64,000 nt of DNA, from assembly GCF_030052815.1 (NCBI RefSeq), contig NC_079505.1, forward strand, positions 61,687,309-61,751,308. The letters run 5' to 3'. Below the pieces are notes generated by a model. That model was not told the DNA's origin. It did no database searches and worked only from the letters and a program-made list of their open reading frames with translations. The DNA comes from Hevea brasiliensis (taxonomy: Eukaryota; Streptophyta; Magnoliopsida; Malpighiales; Euphorbiaceae). Made by a program: the position numbers and the translations under genes. The first letter of the stretch is position 1. Each line of letters begins with the position of its first letter. Shown in pieces: positions 9,961 to 22,220 of this stretch.

Positions 9961-11470
9961 CTGTTATTGTAGCCGTCTGTAAACGGCTGGTGACATCTAT
10001 TGTAGCTTGTCTTAGCCTAACTTTGTGAGTTATGTGCTGTTCCAATCATATTCAAATCCATTTCTATTAACTCTTCTGCTCATCTGTTGTTTATTTATTG
10101 GCAGATAATTACCTTTCTGCTTTCTTTTTCTTATTTAATATTGTTGCTTTGCTGCATTGACATTGTTATGTGTTTTTAAATATATAGTAATATTGTCTGG
10201 CTACGTATAGAGACAAATTGTAAATTTAAAAGATCTAGCTGGCTTATTTAAGATGAGATTAATTTCTCTAGGTTGTTACGTTATTTTATGGTAAAGATTT
10301 CCCTCAGGTTATACGCTTAGTAAAAAAACAAAATTTATATTCGAATTTCAAATCATCCACTCTCATGAATAAATAGAATTATTATGATTTATATTTCTAA
10401 TTTTAAGGTACAAAAAGTAATATAATCGAATTTTTACACAATTATATTTAATTTACATTTTTTTTGAAAATAAGTTTTTTTAAGTTTAAAAAATTAAATT
10501 TTTTATTCTAAATATGAAAATTGATAAAAAAAATCAACTGAATAAAATTCTTGTAAAATTTTATATTTCAAGTAGATCATTGTGAAAAAGGGACAGAATT
10601 TTATATTTCAAGTAGAACATTGTGAAAAAGGGACAGAAGTAACTCTTGCTGTGTAGCTCACCAATTATTATCCGATTAATTATGTTTCTATTAAATAAAA
10701 AATATTAAGACATCTTTTAAATTGTAAAATTTGAAGTTAAAGTCTTAATGAGAAGTAAATAAATAAAACAATTAATTATTATTCGAATTAAATATTGGAT
10801 CCAAGGATATAGGCATTCCATTCCTGTTTATTTCATATTGTTCCTATTATTCATGCGGAGAATAGATTATTTGCAAGTGTAAAATACATCTTGGTCTTTC
10901 ATGATTAGGTCATGAAAGTTTTTTAAAAAAATATTCATTTTAAATTTAAAATATTTTCAGAAACCCTATTGAACAATAATGGCCAGCTATAGTGATTAAA
11001 TACCGGGAAGAGTTTAGCATTGTATCTAGAGAACTTAATTGATGTGATGTTTTGAATTGGAAAGATGATGGTACATAAGCCAAGAATTATCAATTTTTGG
11101 ATTTTGGAATATTATAGGTAAATTGTGGAATTGACGATAGAAGAAATCCTATACATAGCTCTAGACTAGGAGAACGTTTTTGACAAATTTAGTTAAGAGG
11201 TATTGAATTAATTAGTAATTAAGTTATATTTATTTTTTAATAAAAATAAAAATGTTGATTAAAAAACAATCTTCTCTATTAATTAATTATTTTGCTTAAT
11301 CCTGTGAAACGTCAATGTAATTTACACGTACTTAAAGTTTGTCTGAATTAGTATAATTATCAAATTTTGTTTTTATTATTGTTTTTCTTTTTGAGTGCAA
11401 TGGAATTGTGAACTTTTTTTATTTTTTTTATTTTTAATCATCATTAGATTTACCTTGTTATTTTATGCTA
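9960..11470. other. AT-rich region upstream of the AP2 gene
   Basis: No gene is seen. The region holds a 40-bp tandem duplication (10557-10636) and scattered AT-rich low-complexity tracts. It is the likely promoter-proximal and distal regulatory space of the AP2 gene, but I can assign no specific element. Confidence 0.5.
10557..10636. repeat. 40-bp tandem duplication
   Basis: The unit starting AATTTTATATTTCAAGTAGA and ending AAAAGGGACAG occurs twice head to tail (10557-10596, 10597-10636). I see one base of difference (GATCATT against GAACATT), so the duplication is recent. Confidence 0.95.
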
Positions 11471-11474
11471 TAGA

Positions 11475-11640
11475 TTGAAAGAGAGATTTTTCTTACTTAA
11501 ATCCGATTCATTATGGATTAAAAACACAATATATAAGTGACATTTACCTATTAACTACATTAATCCTATATATTTATATTTTGAATCAATTATGAATTAG
11601 ATTTAAGTAAAAATTTCACAAAGAATAGTACGTCTTTGGA
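11475..11640. mobile_element. MITE-like palindrome, related to the one at 6780-6924
   Basis: The left arm TTTTTCTTACTTAAATCC with GATTCATTATGGATT pairs with the right arm, whose reverse complement reads TTTTTACTTAAATCTAATTC followed by ATAATTGATT. Both palindromes share the TTCATTAT.GA.TC core and lie on either side of the AP2 gene. No coding capacity. Confidence 0.6.
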
Positions 11641-11859
11641 GACTCCTTGAGCAAAATTTCTGCACCAATATAACTCAACTATTACGTTACTAGATATTAT
11701 ATATTGAAAGAGGGAAACATTTTGCTACTATTAAAAACAATGAAAAGTCTCTTTTGCCCCTTTTTTCTCTTTTATGACACTTGTTAACAAAGTAGAAGTT
11801 TTTTGGTTGGAGATTGGGATTGCTACGGTTTGCAACTAAATGTCAAGAGATAATTAATA

Positions 11860-13414
11860 AGAAAATCTACTATTTAATTCATGAATTTTAATATTAATAA
11901 TAATTTAGTCTCTATATTTTTGGAAATCAAACTATTTAGTCTCTTAGTTTTCATTTCGTCAATATGCTCATTAGTCTAAGTGGTCTAAGAAGAGAGAAAA
12001 CTTTGAATGACTAAATTACCCTTCTCCATTCTATCATTCTCTCTTCCCCTTTTCTCCTTTTTGTCTCTCTTTTCCTTATATATATGTATATATATTCTCT
12101 CTCTCTCTCCATTTCAATCTCATCATCATATTGTAGAAAATATATATTTTCAATAAAATTGTATTTTCACTAAATTAATTACAATCAAAATTCATTTTCG
12201 TGATCATGTGGAATGAAGAAGGGCCAACTAGCCCAAGAGCTTTGAAAGATAGAATTACGTTTCTTTGCCTAAAACAATAAAGCTTAGGGTGTTACGAGTT
12301 AGACATGTTGCTGGATGGTTTCCTGATTAAAGGCGGAGAAGTATACATGCACACACCCAAAAGCCACTTGAGAAATAGAACTTTAATTCAATCCCAATTC
12401 CTTTAAATTCTGTTTATGAATATCTATTTAAAAGTTTCTCTTCTATAATCTGTTATGTTTTGCCTTTCAACCCATCTTTTTCAGTTATCATTAACCCAAG
12501 TATCGCTATTATCTTCTACCAAGAAGTTCAATGACCAAGAAATCCCTATAGAAAGAAAGAACAACAATAACAATAGCACCAACAAAGAATAAACTAGGCC
12601 TTCCAAAGCCAATCTATTCAAACAAATTAACAAAACCCATCTTTGGCAAAGCAAAGAAGAAGAAGAAGAAGAAGAAGAAACCAAATCTATTCAAACAAAT
12701 TAACATAATCCATCTTTTGCACAAAAAATTCAACCAAAGCAATAAAAGTAAATTGCCAAAGTAAATTTCGCCAAAGCAATAATAGTAAATTAAAGAAGAA
12801 TCCAAATGACAATGATGGTGAGGTGATAAGGTTAGGCACATGCAGTGATGATGAGACGATTGTGAGGTGAGGTAGAAGGCCCAGAACAAAAAATTGACTT
12901 GAGAACTTTCAAGGTAGATCCATTGTGACCCCATGAGATCGAGACCTAGTGCCTTGAGGTGTCAAGGGGTGGGATCTCTGGGATAGAGAGAGCTTACAAT
13001 TTTGGCTTCAAGGAGTGCATTGGACGAAGCAGTGATTGAGCTCAAGGATGCTCTATTCTTGGTGTGAGGCTTGGTTAGGGCTTGCTTGGGAAAATATTGG
13101 ATGGTTATGAATACGGCAACAACAAATATGGTGGGTTGATGGTGGTTTAGGTGGAGGAAGGTGATTGAATTGCAGTGTTTGGGGAAGTAGAAAGTTAAAA
13201 AGAAAATGAGGGAACTTGTAAGTAAAATAAAAGAAAAGGAAAACCTAAATTAGGGGCATTTTTGTCTTTTCACTAAATATTGACAACAAAAAAAATGGAG
13301 AGACTTCCAATTTTGATGGACTGAAAACTAAGAGACTAAATAGTTCAATTTCTAAAATAAAGGGACCAAATCGTTGTTAGTGATAAGACTCATGAACTAA
13401 ATAGTAAATTTTCC
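11860..13414. mobile_element. Non-autonomous Mutator-like element (MULE), 1555 bp
   Basis: The ends are long terminal inverted repeats of about 100 bp: left AGAAAATCTACTATTTAATT with CTATTTAGTCTCTTAGTTTT, right (reversed) GGAAAATTTACTATTTAGTT with the same CTATTTAGTCTCTTAGTTTT. They are flanked by a perfect 9-bp direct repeat TAATTAATA at 11851-11859 and 13415-13423. A 9-bp duplication with long TIRs is the Mutator signature. No transposase remains. The interior is richer in G and C than the flanks, which raises the possibility of captured host sequence. Confidence 0.85.
12612..12718. repeat. Local direct repeat with (GAA)n inside the MULE
   Basis: TCTATTCAAACAAATTAACA followed by a CCATCTTT block occurs at about 12612 and again at about 12687, 75 bp apart, with an AAG/GAA microsatellite (about 12656-12679) between. 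It probably arose by slippage or local duplication. Open stretches crossing it are low-complexity and not credible genes. Confidence 0.8.
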
Positions 13415-13504
13415 TAATTAATATTTATTTTTATATATTCAATTTTCCTTATTTCAAATAAAATTTATAGAAATCAATTGGATAACTATTAAAAAAATTC
13501 TGAA

Positions 13505-13765
13505 TTTGTCAAATTTTTGCAATTTTGACCCATATTATAAAAATTACCAATTAAATTATAAACTTTTTAATGCTTACCAAGGCCATATTGTTCATAAAAC
13601 CATTATCTCATTAATAAAAATGTCACATCAACTATTATGTCAGATATCATATCATGCCAACAATAGGGTATAATTGATAAAAGTTGAAAAATATAGATTT
13701 AATTAGCAATTTAAATAGTATAGGATGTAATTGTGAAAAAAAAAATGAAAGTATTGACAACTTCC
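13505..13765. mobile_element. Palindromic MITE, copy 1
   Basis: The left half (TTTTTGCAATTTTGACCC, ACCAATTAAATTATAAACTT) is the inverted counterpart of the right half (TTAATTAGCAATTTAAATAG, GATGTAATTGTGAAAA). The middle has ATCTCATTAATAAAAATGTC. There is no coding capacity. Exact ends are approximate. Confidence 0.65.
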
Positions 13766-14334
13766 TGTAAAATTATGAAATTTTAAAATATAAACTATTA
13801 ATTATAAATATATTTTATGTAGATTATCAATTGAAATATAAATTCAAATTTTATTAAAGTAATATAATCAGATTTGATATAGACTTGGATATTTAAAATA
13901 CTATTCCAATTCATAAAAGATAATTTTTACAAGTATTTTATATATTGTCATCCCTAGTATAATATAAAGGCTAAAAAATAAATTTTCCTTAAGAATTTGC
14001 TATAAAGTTATATATAATTAATAATATATACAACAATAATAACCATTAAATCTCCAAAACTAGTTAAAGTTTGCTATCTGGATCATTTTTTGCCATTCAA
14101 TTATATTGAAAACCAATTTTATATTAATATTCAAAGGTTACAAATTTTTTTATATTACTTTCTTCTATGTCATTTTAAGTATTTTCCTTTTTATTCTCAT
14201 TTCTTTTGTCACTACTTTATCATATTTTTGTGTTGAATCATTTTCATATCAATTAAATTAATCTAAATTGAATTGTTAATTAATTCTCAATTTTAAAAGT
14301 AATTTGAAAATTTGTATAAATTACAATAGATTGG

Positions 14335-14620
14335 AAAATTGCCCCAAAAAAATGTACTTATAAATTTTTTACAATTATAACCTATACTGAAAAAATTTTC
14401 CAATTAAATATTATACTTTTTAACTCTTACCAATTGTACTATATTGTGGCTTGACGTGATAGCTAATATGACATCCTTGTTAATGAGATAACAGTTTTAT
14501 TATAGTAGATTAGAATTGTAAAAGTTAAAATGTTCATTATTTAATTAGCAATTTTTATAATATAAGATAGAATTGCAAAAATTTAAAAAGCATATAAGAT
14601 TTTTTGTCAGTTATTACAAA
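14335..14620. mobile_element. Palindromic MITE, copy 2 (opposite orientation)
   Basis: It has the same architecture as 13505-13765: ACAATTATAACCTATACTG and CCAATTAAAT on the left, inverted match ATTTAATTAGCAATTTTTAT and AAGATAGAATTGCAAAAATT on the right. The central ATATGACATCCTTGTTAATG is the reverse complement of the middle of copy 1, so the two copies face opposite ways. Confidence 0.65.
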
Positions 14621-15460
14621 ACAATTTCAAATCTTATCGAATTAACAAAAAATATTCCATAATTGATATTATATTTTTCAATGTATAAAAATTATTTTTT
14701 ATAATAAATTATATATATATATATTGCATTTTTTAATTATTATTATGAAAATAATTCTAGAATAATTTTATTTGTAATAAAGTGTAATTCACAGTTCAAT
14801 AATAATGGTGTAGTTCTTTTTTTTCAATGTCTTTACTTTCTTAATTTTTTTATTTTTTATCAAAATTTTTATTTTAATTTTTACATGATATATATTGGAG
14901 TTTTTTTTACACCTAAATTACTTTTTTCGTCTTTTCAATTTATCTTTCGAAAAGGAGTACTTGAGTCCCTTTGCATTTTTATTTTGTTGTTTTCTTTTAT
15001 TAATTGAAATTTTCAAATTTCTATTTTTTGTTTCAATATGTAAATCACTTAAGTGTTTATAAATAAATTTGATTTTTGTTACAATTATTCTTTTTCTATT
15101 ATTTTCATTTTAATTGTTTTTTAATTACTTAACTATTTAATTATTAAATTTTCATTAATTATTATTATCTTTATTAAATCAATTTTAAGATAATTTTATT
15201 TTATGATAATGTAAATTGTACTTTATATAGTAACATTATATTAATGAAATATCAAACTTTCATCTCATTACTAGGAAAATAAAATAACAACAAATTGTTG
15301 ATTTAAGTAATATTTCTCGCACCTTTTTTTATTTTTATGTATTTTGCTATAAGTATTATTTTAAAATAGTTGGATTTTGATTGACATTATTATTATTATT
15401 TTGTTATTATTATTATTGTTGTTGTTGTTATTGTTATTGTTGTAGTTGTTATCTAAAAGT
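14620..15460. other. AT-rich intergenic stretch with TTA/TTG microsatellite
   Basis: No gene is seen. An imperfect ATT and TTG trinucleotide tract occupies about 15385-15450. The rest is low-complexity AT-rich DNA. Confidence 0.6.
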
Positions 15461-15489
15461 ATTTTTAAAAAATCTCTATAATCTTTAGA

Positions 15490-15720
15490 TAATATTTATT
15501 AAGAGTTGTTATGGGCGGTGGATTGCTCTCCATAACTGTTTTAGCTCCATCTTCCCATAACATTACCATGGAACTTAGATATAAACGCCTCAAGAGGCAG
15601 AGGATTAATTGGAGTCGCCATCCGGATGATAATTGGGACAAAAACTTCAGAAACTTTGCCATTTGCAGAGGTCCACTATCTTTCTTTTGCCATGAGCCTA
15701 ATGGTTTAAGTTCATGATAG
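15490..15720. other. Unassigned 230-bp segment with normal GC
   Basis: This short island is more GC-rich than its flanks and is open for 68 to 92 codons on both strands. I recognise no domain in either reading. It may be a fragment of a transposable-element internal region just outside the LTR-like start at about 15723. Confidence 0.3.
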
Positions 15721-15722
15721 TG

Positions 15723-15997
15723 GCGTAATGACCCAACTAACAAGCTGTTATCGGCGCTAGAAAATAGTTCAGTTTAAGGCTGTTAGAACCCATGGCAAGC
15801 TTAAAAACCTGTTAAATATATAATCCTTTCATATTACTAAAAACCCAAGCAACTCACTAGCAATTATACTTCAGCATTTCCATCACAACATAAAATATTT
15901 TCCTTTAAAAATGGTTCTGAATTTTGAATCTTATCACATTTCTTACAAAATGTTAATATGTAATTCATACTTTCATTCATACATAGTTAAAAGAGTG
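15723..15997 (+). mobile_element. Start of an old LTR (TGACCCAAC... type), interrupted
   Basis: The sequence GTAATGACCCAACTAACAAG followed by GTTATCGGCGCTAG looks like the start of a Ty3/gypsy-type LTR. It is cut at 15997 by the solo LTR below and resumes at 20465, as shown by the GAGTG target duplication at 15993-15997 and 20460-20464. Confidence 0.45.
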
Positions 15998-18900
15998 TGT
16001 GACACCCCTTACCAGACTACAGTGTAGCCGAGCAAGTTATGCCACTCAGTGTGCCGGAGCACTCTATTTTATCTGATTTCATTACAGTCCTTGATTTATT
16101 TATTCAAAAACTTTATTGAAGATTTAGGCTATTTTTACTTTTATCAAAATCTAACTAAGTTGGAAATTTCAAAAATTTTAACGATAATCCGACAAAGTGT
16201 CGGCTGTAATTTGGACTAACAGTTCTTCTGAACCTGCCAAAGACAATTTCAATATATACTCAATTTCTCAAACTTAATAGTCTCAAAAATTTTCAAACAT
16301 AATGTATCTCAATGCAGTATCCAGATTTCTCAGAAATCTCATTAGATTTTCAATATCTCAATATTCACAAGTATAATCTCATTATAACTCAAATTCAATT
16401 CACATACTAAAATACTTACTTTGAATAGCTTCCATAATTCATAGGTTAATTACATGAGTTTATTTTGTACAAGATATACAAATAATTTACAATGTGCTAG
16501 GAATGAACATTATACATAAAATGTTTAAAATGAGCCCTCTCTACATGCATTGTTGATGAGGTGACAATCTTGAACTCTTCTGACACTTCTGCAGATCTGG
16601 ACTCCAAAAATCTCGATCGACGATACCATGGTTTTACCTTGATTACTGCGAGGAAGCAATTCCATCGCTAAGCATTTCGCTTAGTGGTGCAATAATATAA
16701 CCAGAAATAATATATACAAGTAAAGAAAGAAATAAATGATAATTCAGATACTCAAGAATCAATTTAATTTGGTATGGTATTTCTAGTATCAACGATCTTA
16801 TATACTAGTTTGTTCCTCTTTGGAAGTGCTTAGTTTATAACTTTTCAGTAATACTAGCAGGCATATAATTTAATCTGTATTGTATTTCAAGTGCATGCGG
16901 TTACGCAATTTATATTTTTGTTATGTTTCTTTTGCTAATCTCCTTTGCTTATTCATTCAATACTTAATTTAATTGTACTGGATTTTCATTATACTTAACT
17001 TAACTTAGCTGCCTGAATTGAATAATACTTTAATTGACTGCCCAAGTAACCTATACTAGACGACTGGACTGGATAACGGGTCGTTGGCACTGGACACCGC
17101 GGTGCCTCGGGCCGTCATACCATGGGACGCAGAACGTCAACCATGTATGCAGTCAGTATGGCTAAAAAGCCATGATATCACATAATCGGGCATAAAAGCC
17201 ATGCATACGGGCATAAAAGCCATGAATACGGGCATAAAGCCATGAATACAGGCATAAAGCCTTTCGCAGTACTGCTAAAACAATACCCTATTGGCATGCC
17301 AAACTATCCAAACCAATCTTGTTAGGTATACTAGGGCATTTGATACTTTAAAATATTAATATATTGTGCTTTATGACTTCATTATTTCATGATAAATTTC
17401 AATCATAATTCATACATTCATTTGATCATTTATATGATCACAATTCACATCAATTATCCTTTTATACCATTGTACTCAAAATACTTCTCCTCTTTATAAT
17501 AATGAGAACTAATGTCTCATTCATACATTAATATGGTTTATTTATCCATTCATTATGTTATTCATATTGATCCCAATTCTAAACAATGGTTCACATGTAC
17601 CATTGTATTCAAAACATTTTTCCTTTCTCATTTATACATTCAAGAGTCTACTTATGTAATTACAAATTTTATATTTCAAGTTGAGTTACTAATATTTTAT
17701 GAATTCCATTTGTGATGGGCATATATGCCCTAACTATCTATTCACATCAATTAGGTGACTTATTTTTCATGTTTCAAGTAATCCATGAATATTTCATGGA
17801 TTTCAAATTTATGGCCTAAATTTCTTTTTAACAATTTTGACTAGGATGCATAGTCCATATTTGTCATACAATTCTAAGCATTTAAGCTTAGAATTGGTTC
17901 TAGGTCTTCATCTTAATTCACTAATCATTTTGATTACTATTCACCATACTAGTCAACCAAAATGTTGACCTTTTTATACTTAATGGATATATTAATTCTA
18001 ATTACACCAAGATCCCACATTTTGAGTTTTACATTTACTAGTATTAATTGCCAATTGCATTTAAAGTCCCCTAGATGCATTTCTAATTTCAAATTTTGAA
18101 TTTCAAGTTTTGGAATCACTATTCACCTCATTGATCAACAAAAATGTTGACTTTTACATAGACAATAGGTACATTGGTTTTAACACCCCCGATGTACCAC
18201 ATTTTGCATTTAAAACTTGTTGGAATCAATTACCAAATCCATTTCCAAGCTTATTTCAAGTTTTCATGTCACTATTCACTTCATTAGTCAACTAAAATGT
18301 TGACTATTGCATAGAAAATATGTACATTGACTTTGGCACTTCAAACATACTACATTTTTCATTTAAAACTTGTTGGTTTTGGTCACTTTCTCAAAGCTTA
18401 GTTCATTTTGGCAAAATTGCCAATTTTCGGTTTTGGTGCTCCGAAGTTGTACTGTTTCATTGGTCGATTTACTGTTAGAATTTGACAAAACTTCCTTCAT
18501 AGAAAATATTCCTTATTTTGTCTAGTTGAATTTCTTTTTTTGAATCACTCCATTTGGAGTTTTGTAGCTCAAGTTATGGCCAAAATAAGTTTACTATTCA
18601 CGCAATCGCTCATGCTGAGATTTTGGGTCTGGCAGATTTTTGGTCCAACTTTGGTCAGTAATTTGATCAAGTTAAGTTCCTAATTTGGTCTAACTTTCTT
18701 CATATGAAATGTTCTACTATGCCTTAGGTTTCCATCGGTTCAAGAATCGCCTAAATCCGAGTTTTCTAGAGAGAGTTATAATCCTCCAAACATTGCTGCT
18801 CAAATGAAAATTCTGGAAATCTCAGTACAGTAAACTTCACTTTGCTCAATGATTTGATTAGGTTCTGGTCATAATTTGGGGTAGGTTTCTTCACGAAAGT

Positions 18901-20459
18901 TGTTTTTCTATGTCTTAACTTGTTGCTGTAAAAATTTCAGATCAATTGACCAAATCTACAGTGAGTTATGGCCAAATGAACAGTTACTATTCATTTTGTC
19001 ATTTCTGCAGGTGCTGTTGCAGGGTGTCCGGATTGGGGCCAACTTTTGGTCCTCTTGCTTTGGTCTTTTGGGCATAGTTTCTTCAGCAAAAATGTGCCAT
19101 TATAAGCCTAGTTTCATGTCCAATTGGCCAAACATCAATTGGACCTACACAGCCAAAGTTATGGCTGTGCAAGTGGACTGAAATTTCAGTCACTCTATTG
19201 CACTCACAAGGCAGCCTACACATTCACTTGGCTATACTATTTTTCAGTCCAATTCATGGTCAACATACCTAAAATGGTCACTAATTGACCATTAAAAGGT
19301 TCTCTAACAATTTCCTAAGCCAAGTCAATTTTTCACTTCTCAAAACCCTAATTCCCATATGAGTTTTCACAAATTCCTTATTTAACTCTTCCATTCTTTG
19401 TATATGTATATGTATACACTTTAAACATAAGCTCTAGTTCACTCTAAGTCCATCAAAACTATCAAAATAATTCCTTCACAAGGGCTGCAGAAAATTCATA
19501 GTATGTATACACATAATTCATGTTCATTTAATTTACAATTTCTCACTTATTTCAAGCTTCTAACATGGAATCAAAGAAGTATATATATAAGTAGGCACTA
19601 ACCTCACTTTAACCTCTTGTAGGGCAGATTTCTCCAAGCTAAAACTTCACTTTCCTTCCTTTTCTAGGCTGCCAAACACTTCCCCAAGAGGTATGGACAA
19701 GTTTTAGTGAAGGTGACTTAGGGTTTTGGGGTGAGGAAAGCATGGAAATTGAAGCTTTTAAGAACCAAAAATGGAGGAGCATGGGTGACGTTTTTTGAAG
19801 AGAGAAAGGGCTGCTGAAATTTCTGAAATTCTGCCTCATTTATCCCTTTTTATTGAATTTTAATTGTCTTGCTTTAATGTGATTGGCCATAGCATTTTTA
19901 ATTACCTAAGCATGACATCATAATTCCCAATTTAGCTCCTTTTTCTTTCTTTTCTTTTCTACTAAATTTCAATTTAATTTTTAGCAATATTTATTCATAT
20001 TTTAGATCATAATAATTATTTACTCGACTGGACAAGTCGGCCAAAAATCACCTCTGAAGGCGAAATGACCAAAATGCCCTCCGTTTGGCTTAACGGGTCA
20101 AAATTGTCTGTACCGATTGAAAAATTTTTCTAAATATTTTCTTGGCATTCTAATGCCATAGGAACCTCAATGACCCTTCTCTGGAGTCCCAAAAATTATT
20201 TTATAAATTTTTCTCCGGGTCTAGAGCTCCTCGTTGCGAGAACCGCAACTTACCTCTGGGTTACCCATCGCTTGGGCACCGGCTCATTTGACTTAGTTGT
20301 ATTTTATTTCTAAAATTTTTACTAAATTTTTCTTATTAATATTTGAGTTAATTATAGTTCCTGACTTTAGTTTAAATATTTTTTCCAGACGTTCTAGCTG
20401 TCTGCATCGACACTTGGCCAACGATGAGATCGCGGAATTGCTACCGGGAGGATGTTACA
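15998..20459 (-). mobile_element. Solo LTR, 4.46 kb, Ty3/gypsy TGTAACA family, reversed
   Basis: Read on the minus strand it runs from TGTAACATCCTCC to GGGGTGTCACA. The 5-bp direct repeat GAGTG flanks it perfectly (15993-15997, 20460-20464), with no internal region, PBS or second LTR. It therefore arose by LTR-LTR recombination. It is homologous to 26232-29405 (shared AGCTAGAACGTC block near the start). It contains a 20-bp minisatellite and degenerate repeats of about 200 bp. Open stretches inside it (for example 18900-19181) are not genes. Confidence 0.9.
17187..17262. repeat. 20-bp minisatellite, about 4 copies, within the solo LTR
   Basis: The unit CGGGCATAAAAGCCATGAAT (19-20 bp, slightly varied) repeats four times. 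The reverse-oriented relatives carry degraded versions (GGCTTTATGCCTG near 33475). Confidence 0.9.
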
Positions 20460-20464
20460 GAGTG

Positions 20465-21640
20465 CTTATGGATTTACGTGTACATATAACTATTCTTTTT
20501 CTTACACATTATATATTACGGTCCTTTGAAACCAAGCATAGTATCCAACGTTTCATACATCACATGTCCACTATACAACTTAAATACACAAAAGAACTTG
20601 CTAAAACTCTACCTCTTGCTAGCTTTTCTAGAAGAAAACTCTAATCCTACAAGGCTTCACCTGGGGTTAAAGGAAAGGGGTAAGCTTAGGGAAGCTTAGT
20701 AAGTAGATCATCCAAAACATTTATCATATTGTTCAGTTCATAAAAATGCAATGCATCAATAACATGAGTTTACACATCATAAACAATTCACATAAGATGG
20801 GCTAGTCACCAGTGATTTCCTATAACCAATTTGTCCAACTCATTTGATGCTCCTTAAGACTTCCTCTTAAATTCATAATATAACAAATGTTCTCGACTCA
20901 TAAAGAAGCTCCTCAGGTCTTTCTGTATAATAAATAGTGAGCCAAGGACTTATTAGGCCTCACTTAGTTTTACTGCATAACATCATGCATGATCATAACA
21001 TATAACACATCCGTACCATGAGGAAACCAGTGGATCATTCAACATCCATCATGCATAAAAAATAGTTATGCAATAATGCAGCATATTCGTGTTCTAGATA
21101 CATATAACCTAATAATATCATTAGTTAAATGATGCATGTGAATGATTATGGCTCTCATTATTAATCATTAAATGAGTTGCATTCTTTTAGGTTGTATTAC
21201 TCACCTCTTGAAGCTTATCAAAAAACATAATCATGAATAGTAGCTAATCCTTAACTGTATCCTTCCGAGTTCCTCACATTCAATCTTATTCGGATCTCTA
21301 TAACTTTATACATATATCATACAACATATTTTAGGTCCAAAAGGTGTCTAAAAATAAGTTTTAATACTTCAAAACAAAAAGAGAAATAAGGCAGGCAGAA
21401 TTAACTTTGGCTGCCAAGGTGGAAAACTTCAGCTGCCAAAGTCCTAAACCTTATATGCCCATTTCAGGTAGTAGCTATTTTGGCTGCCAAAGTCCTAAAC
21501 TTCAAAAACTATTGAGAAACAACAACTACTCTGGTTGTTAAAATAATGGTTAATTTCCAAAATTTCTAATTTGAATTCTGCAAAAAACCATATGCCCAAA
21601 ACATCAAAAACTCATCAATTTATCCTTTCGTGTGAGATTC
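20465..21640 (+). mobile_element. Continuation of the interrupted LTR-like DNA
   Basis: This would follow directly from 15997 if the solo LTR were removed. It has no credible gene. The segment GGCTGCCAAAGTCCTAAAC occurs twice (near 21435 and 21482). It ends where homology to the element Y LTR begins, so it may be part of a chimeric or invaded 5' LTR. Confidence 0.4.
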
Positions 21641-22199
21641 AGGTGATTTAGTTGTTTGGTAAATTTTCATTCATAGGGTTGTATTAGAAATAGATAGTTA
21701 TAAAAATTATAACTATAATCAATATCTAAACTCTCTAAGTCGAATGCTCATTCTTGCTCAATATTTTTCCTAGGTTGCGGGATGGACATTTTTCTTTTAA
21801 AAGTATAACCTGCATTTTTCTCCATAGTTAGTGGTGTTGCTTAATAGTTTTTATTGTATTTAATTATTTATTTATTTGTTCTAATCTTAGAGCTCTACTG
21901 TGACACTAGTGTATAAATATATTATTTTTAATTAATGATAATTACTGGTATTAAATGGATTATGCTTGTTAGATATCAGGGTTGAGCTTGGCTCCCCTAA
22001 TTGTTTATTTATGATAGATGTTGTATTGAGTCAGCCCGAATTGATTTATAATATTTTATTTATATTTTATCAACCTTGTTGGGCCTTGAGATTTGGTTTG
22101 ATTATGGGTTTGGGAACAATAAGGCATGCTACAGGCTTTAAGGGCTTTATGCTGGCCCATGTCCTGTGCTGGTTTTATTCATAAATTTAGGTCATAACA
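21640..22199 (+). mobile_element. 3' part of the 5' LTR of element Y
   Basis: From CAGGTGATTTAGTTGTTTGG to AGGTCATAACA this aligns along its whole length with 54508-54993, the end of the downstream LTR (AGGTGATTTAGTTGTTTGG to GGGTCATGACA), by eye about 80% identical. A PBS follows at once. The first roughly 2 kb present in the downstream LTR is not recognisable here. Confidence 0.75.
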
Positions 22200-22203
22200 A
22201 GGT

Positions 22204-22220
22204 TGGTATCAGAGTGTAGG
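22204..22220 (+). other. Primer binding site of element Y
   Basis: TGGTATCAGAGTGTAGG, a few bases after the LTR end, is complementary to the 3' end of initiator methionine tRNA in its first 11 bases. This is the usual minus-strand primer site of plant LTR retrotransposons and fixes the element as plus-oriented. Confidence 0.85.

Noticed and set aside
12481..12934. Two overlapping minus-strand open stretches with Ser and Phe runs
   Set aside because: They are low-complexity translations of GAA/AAG repeats inside the MULE; not conserved protein.
15490..15743. Possible small host gene on either strand
   Set aside because: It is open on both strands with no domain, lacks a credible start context, and sits beside LTR-like DNA; kept only as an unassigned segment.
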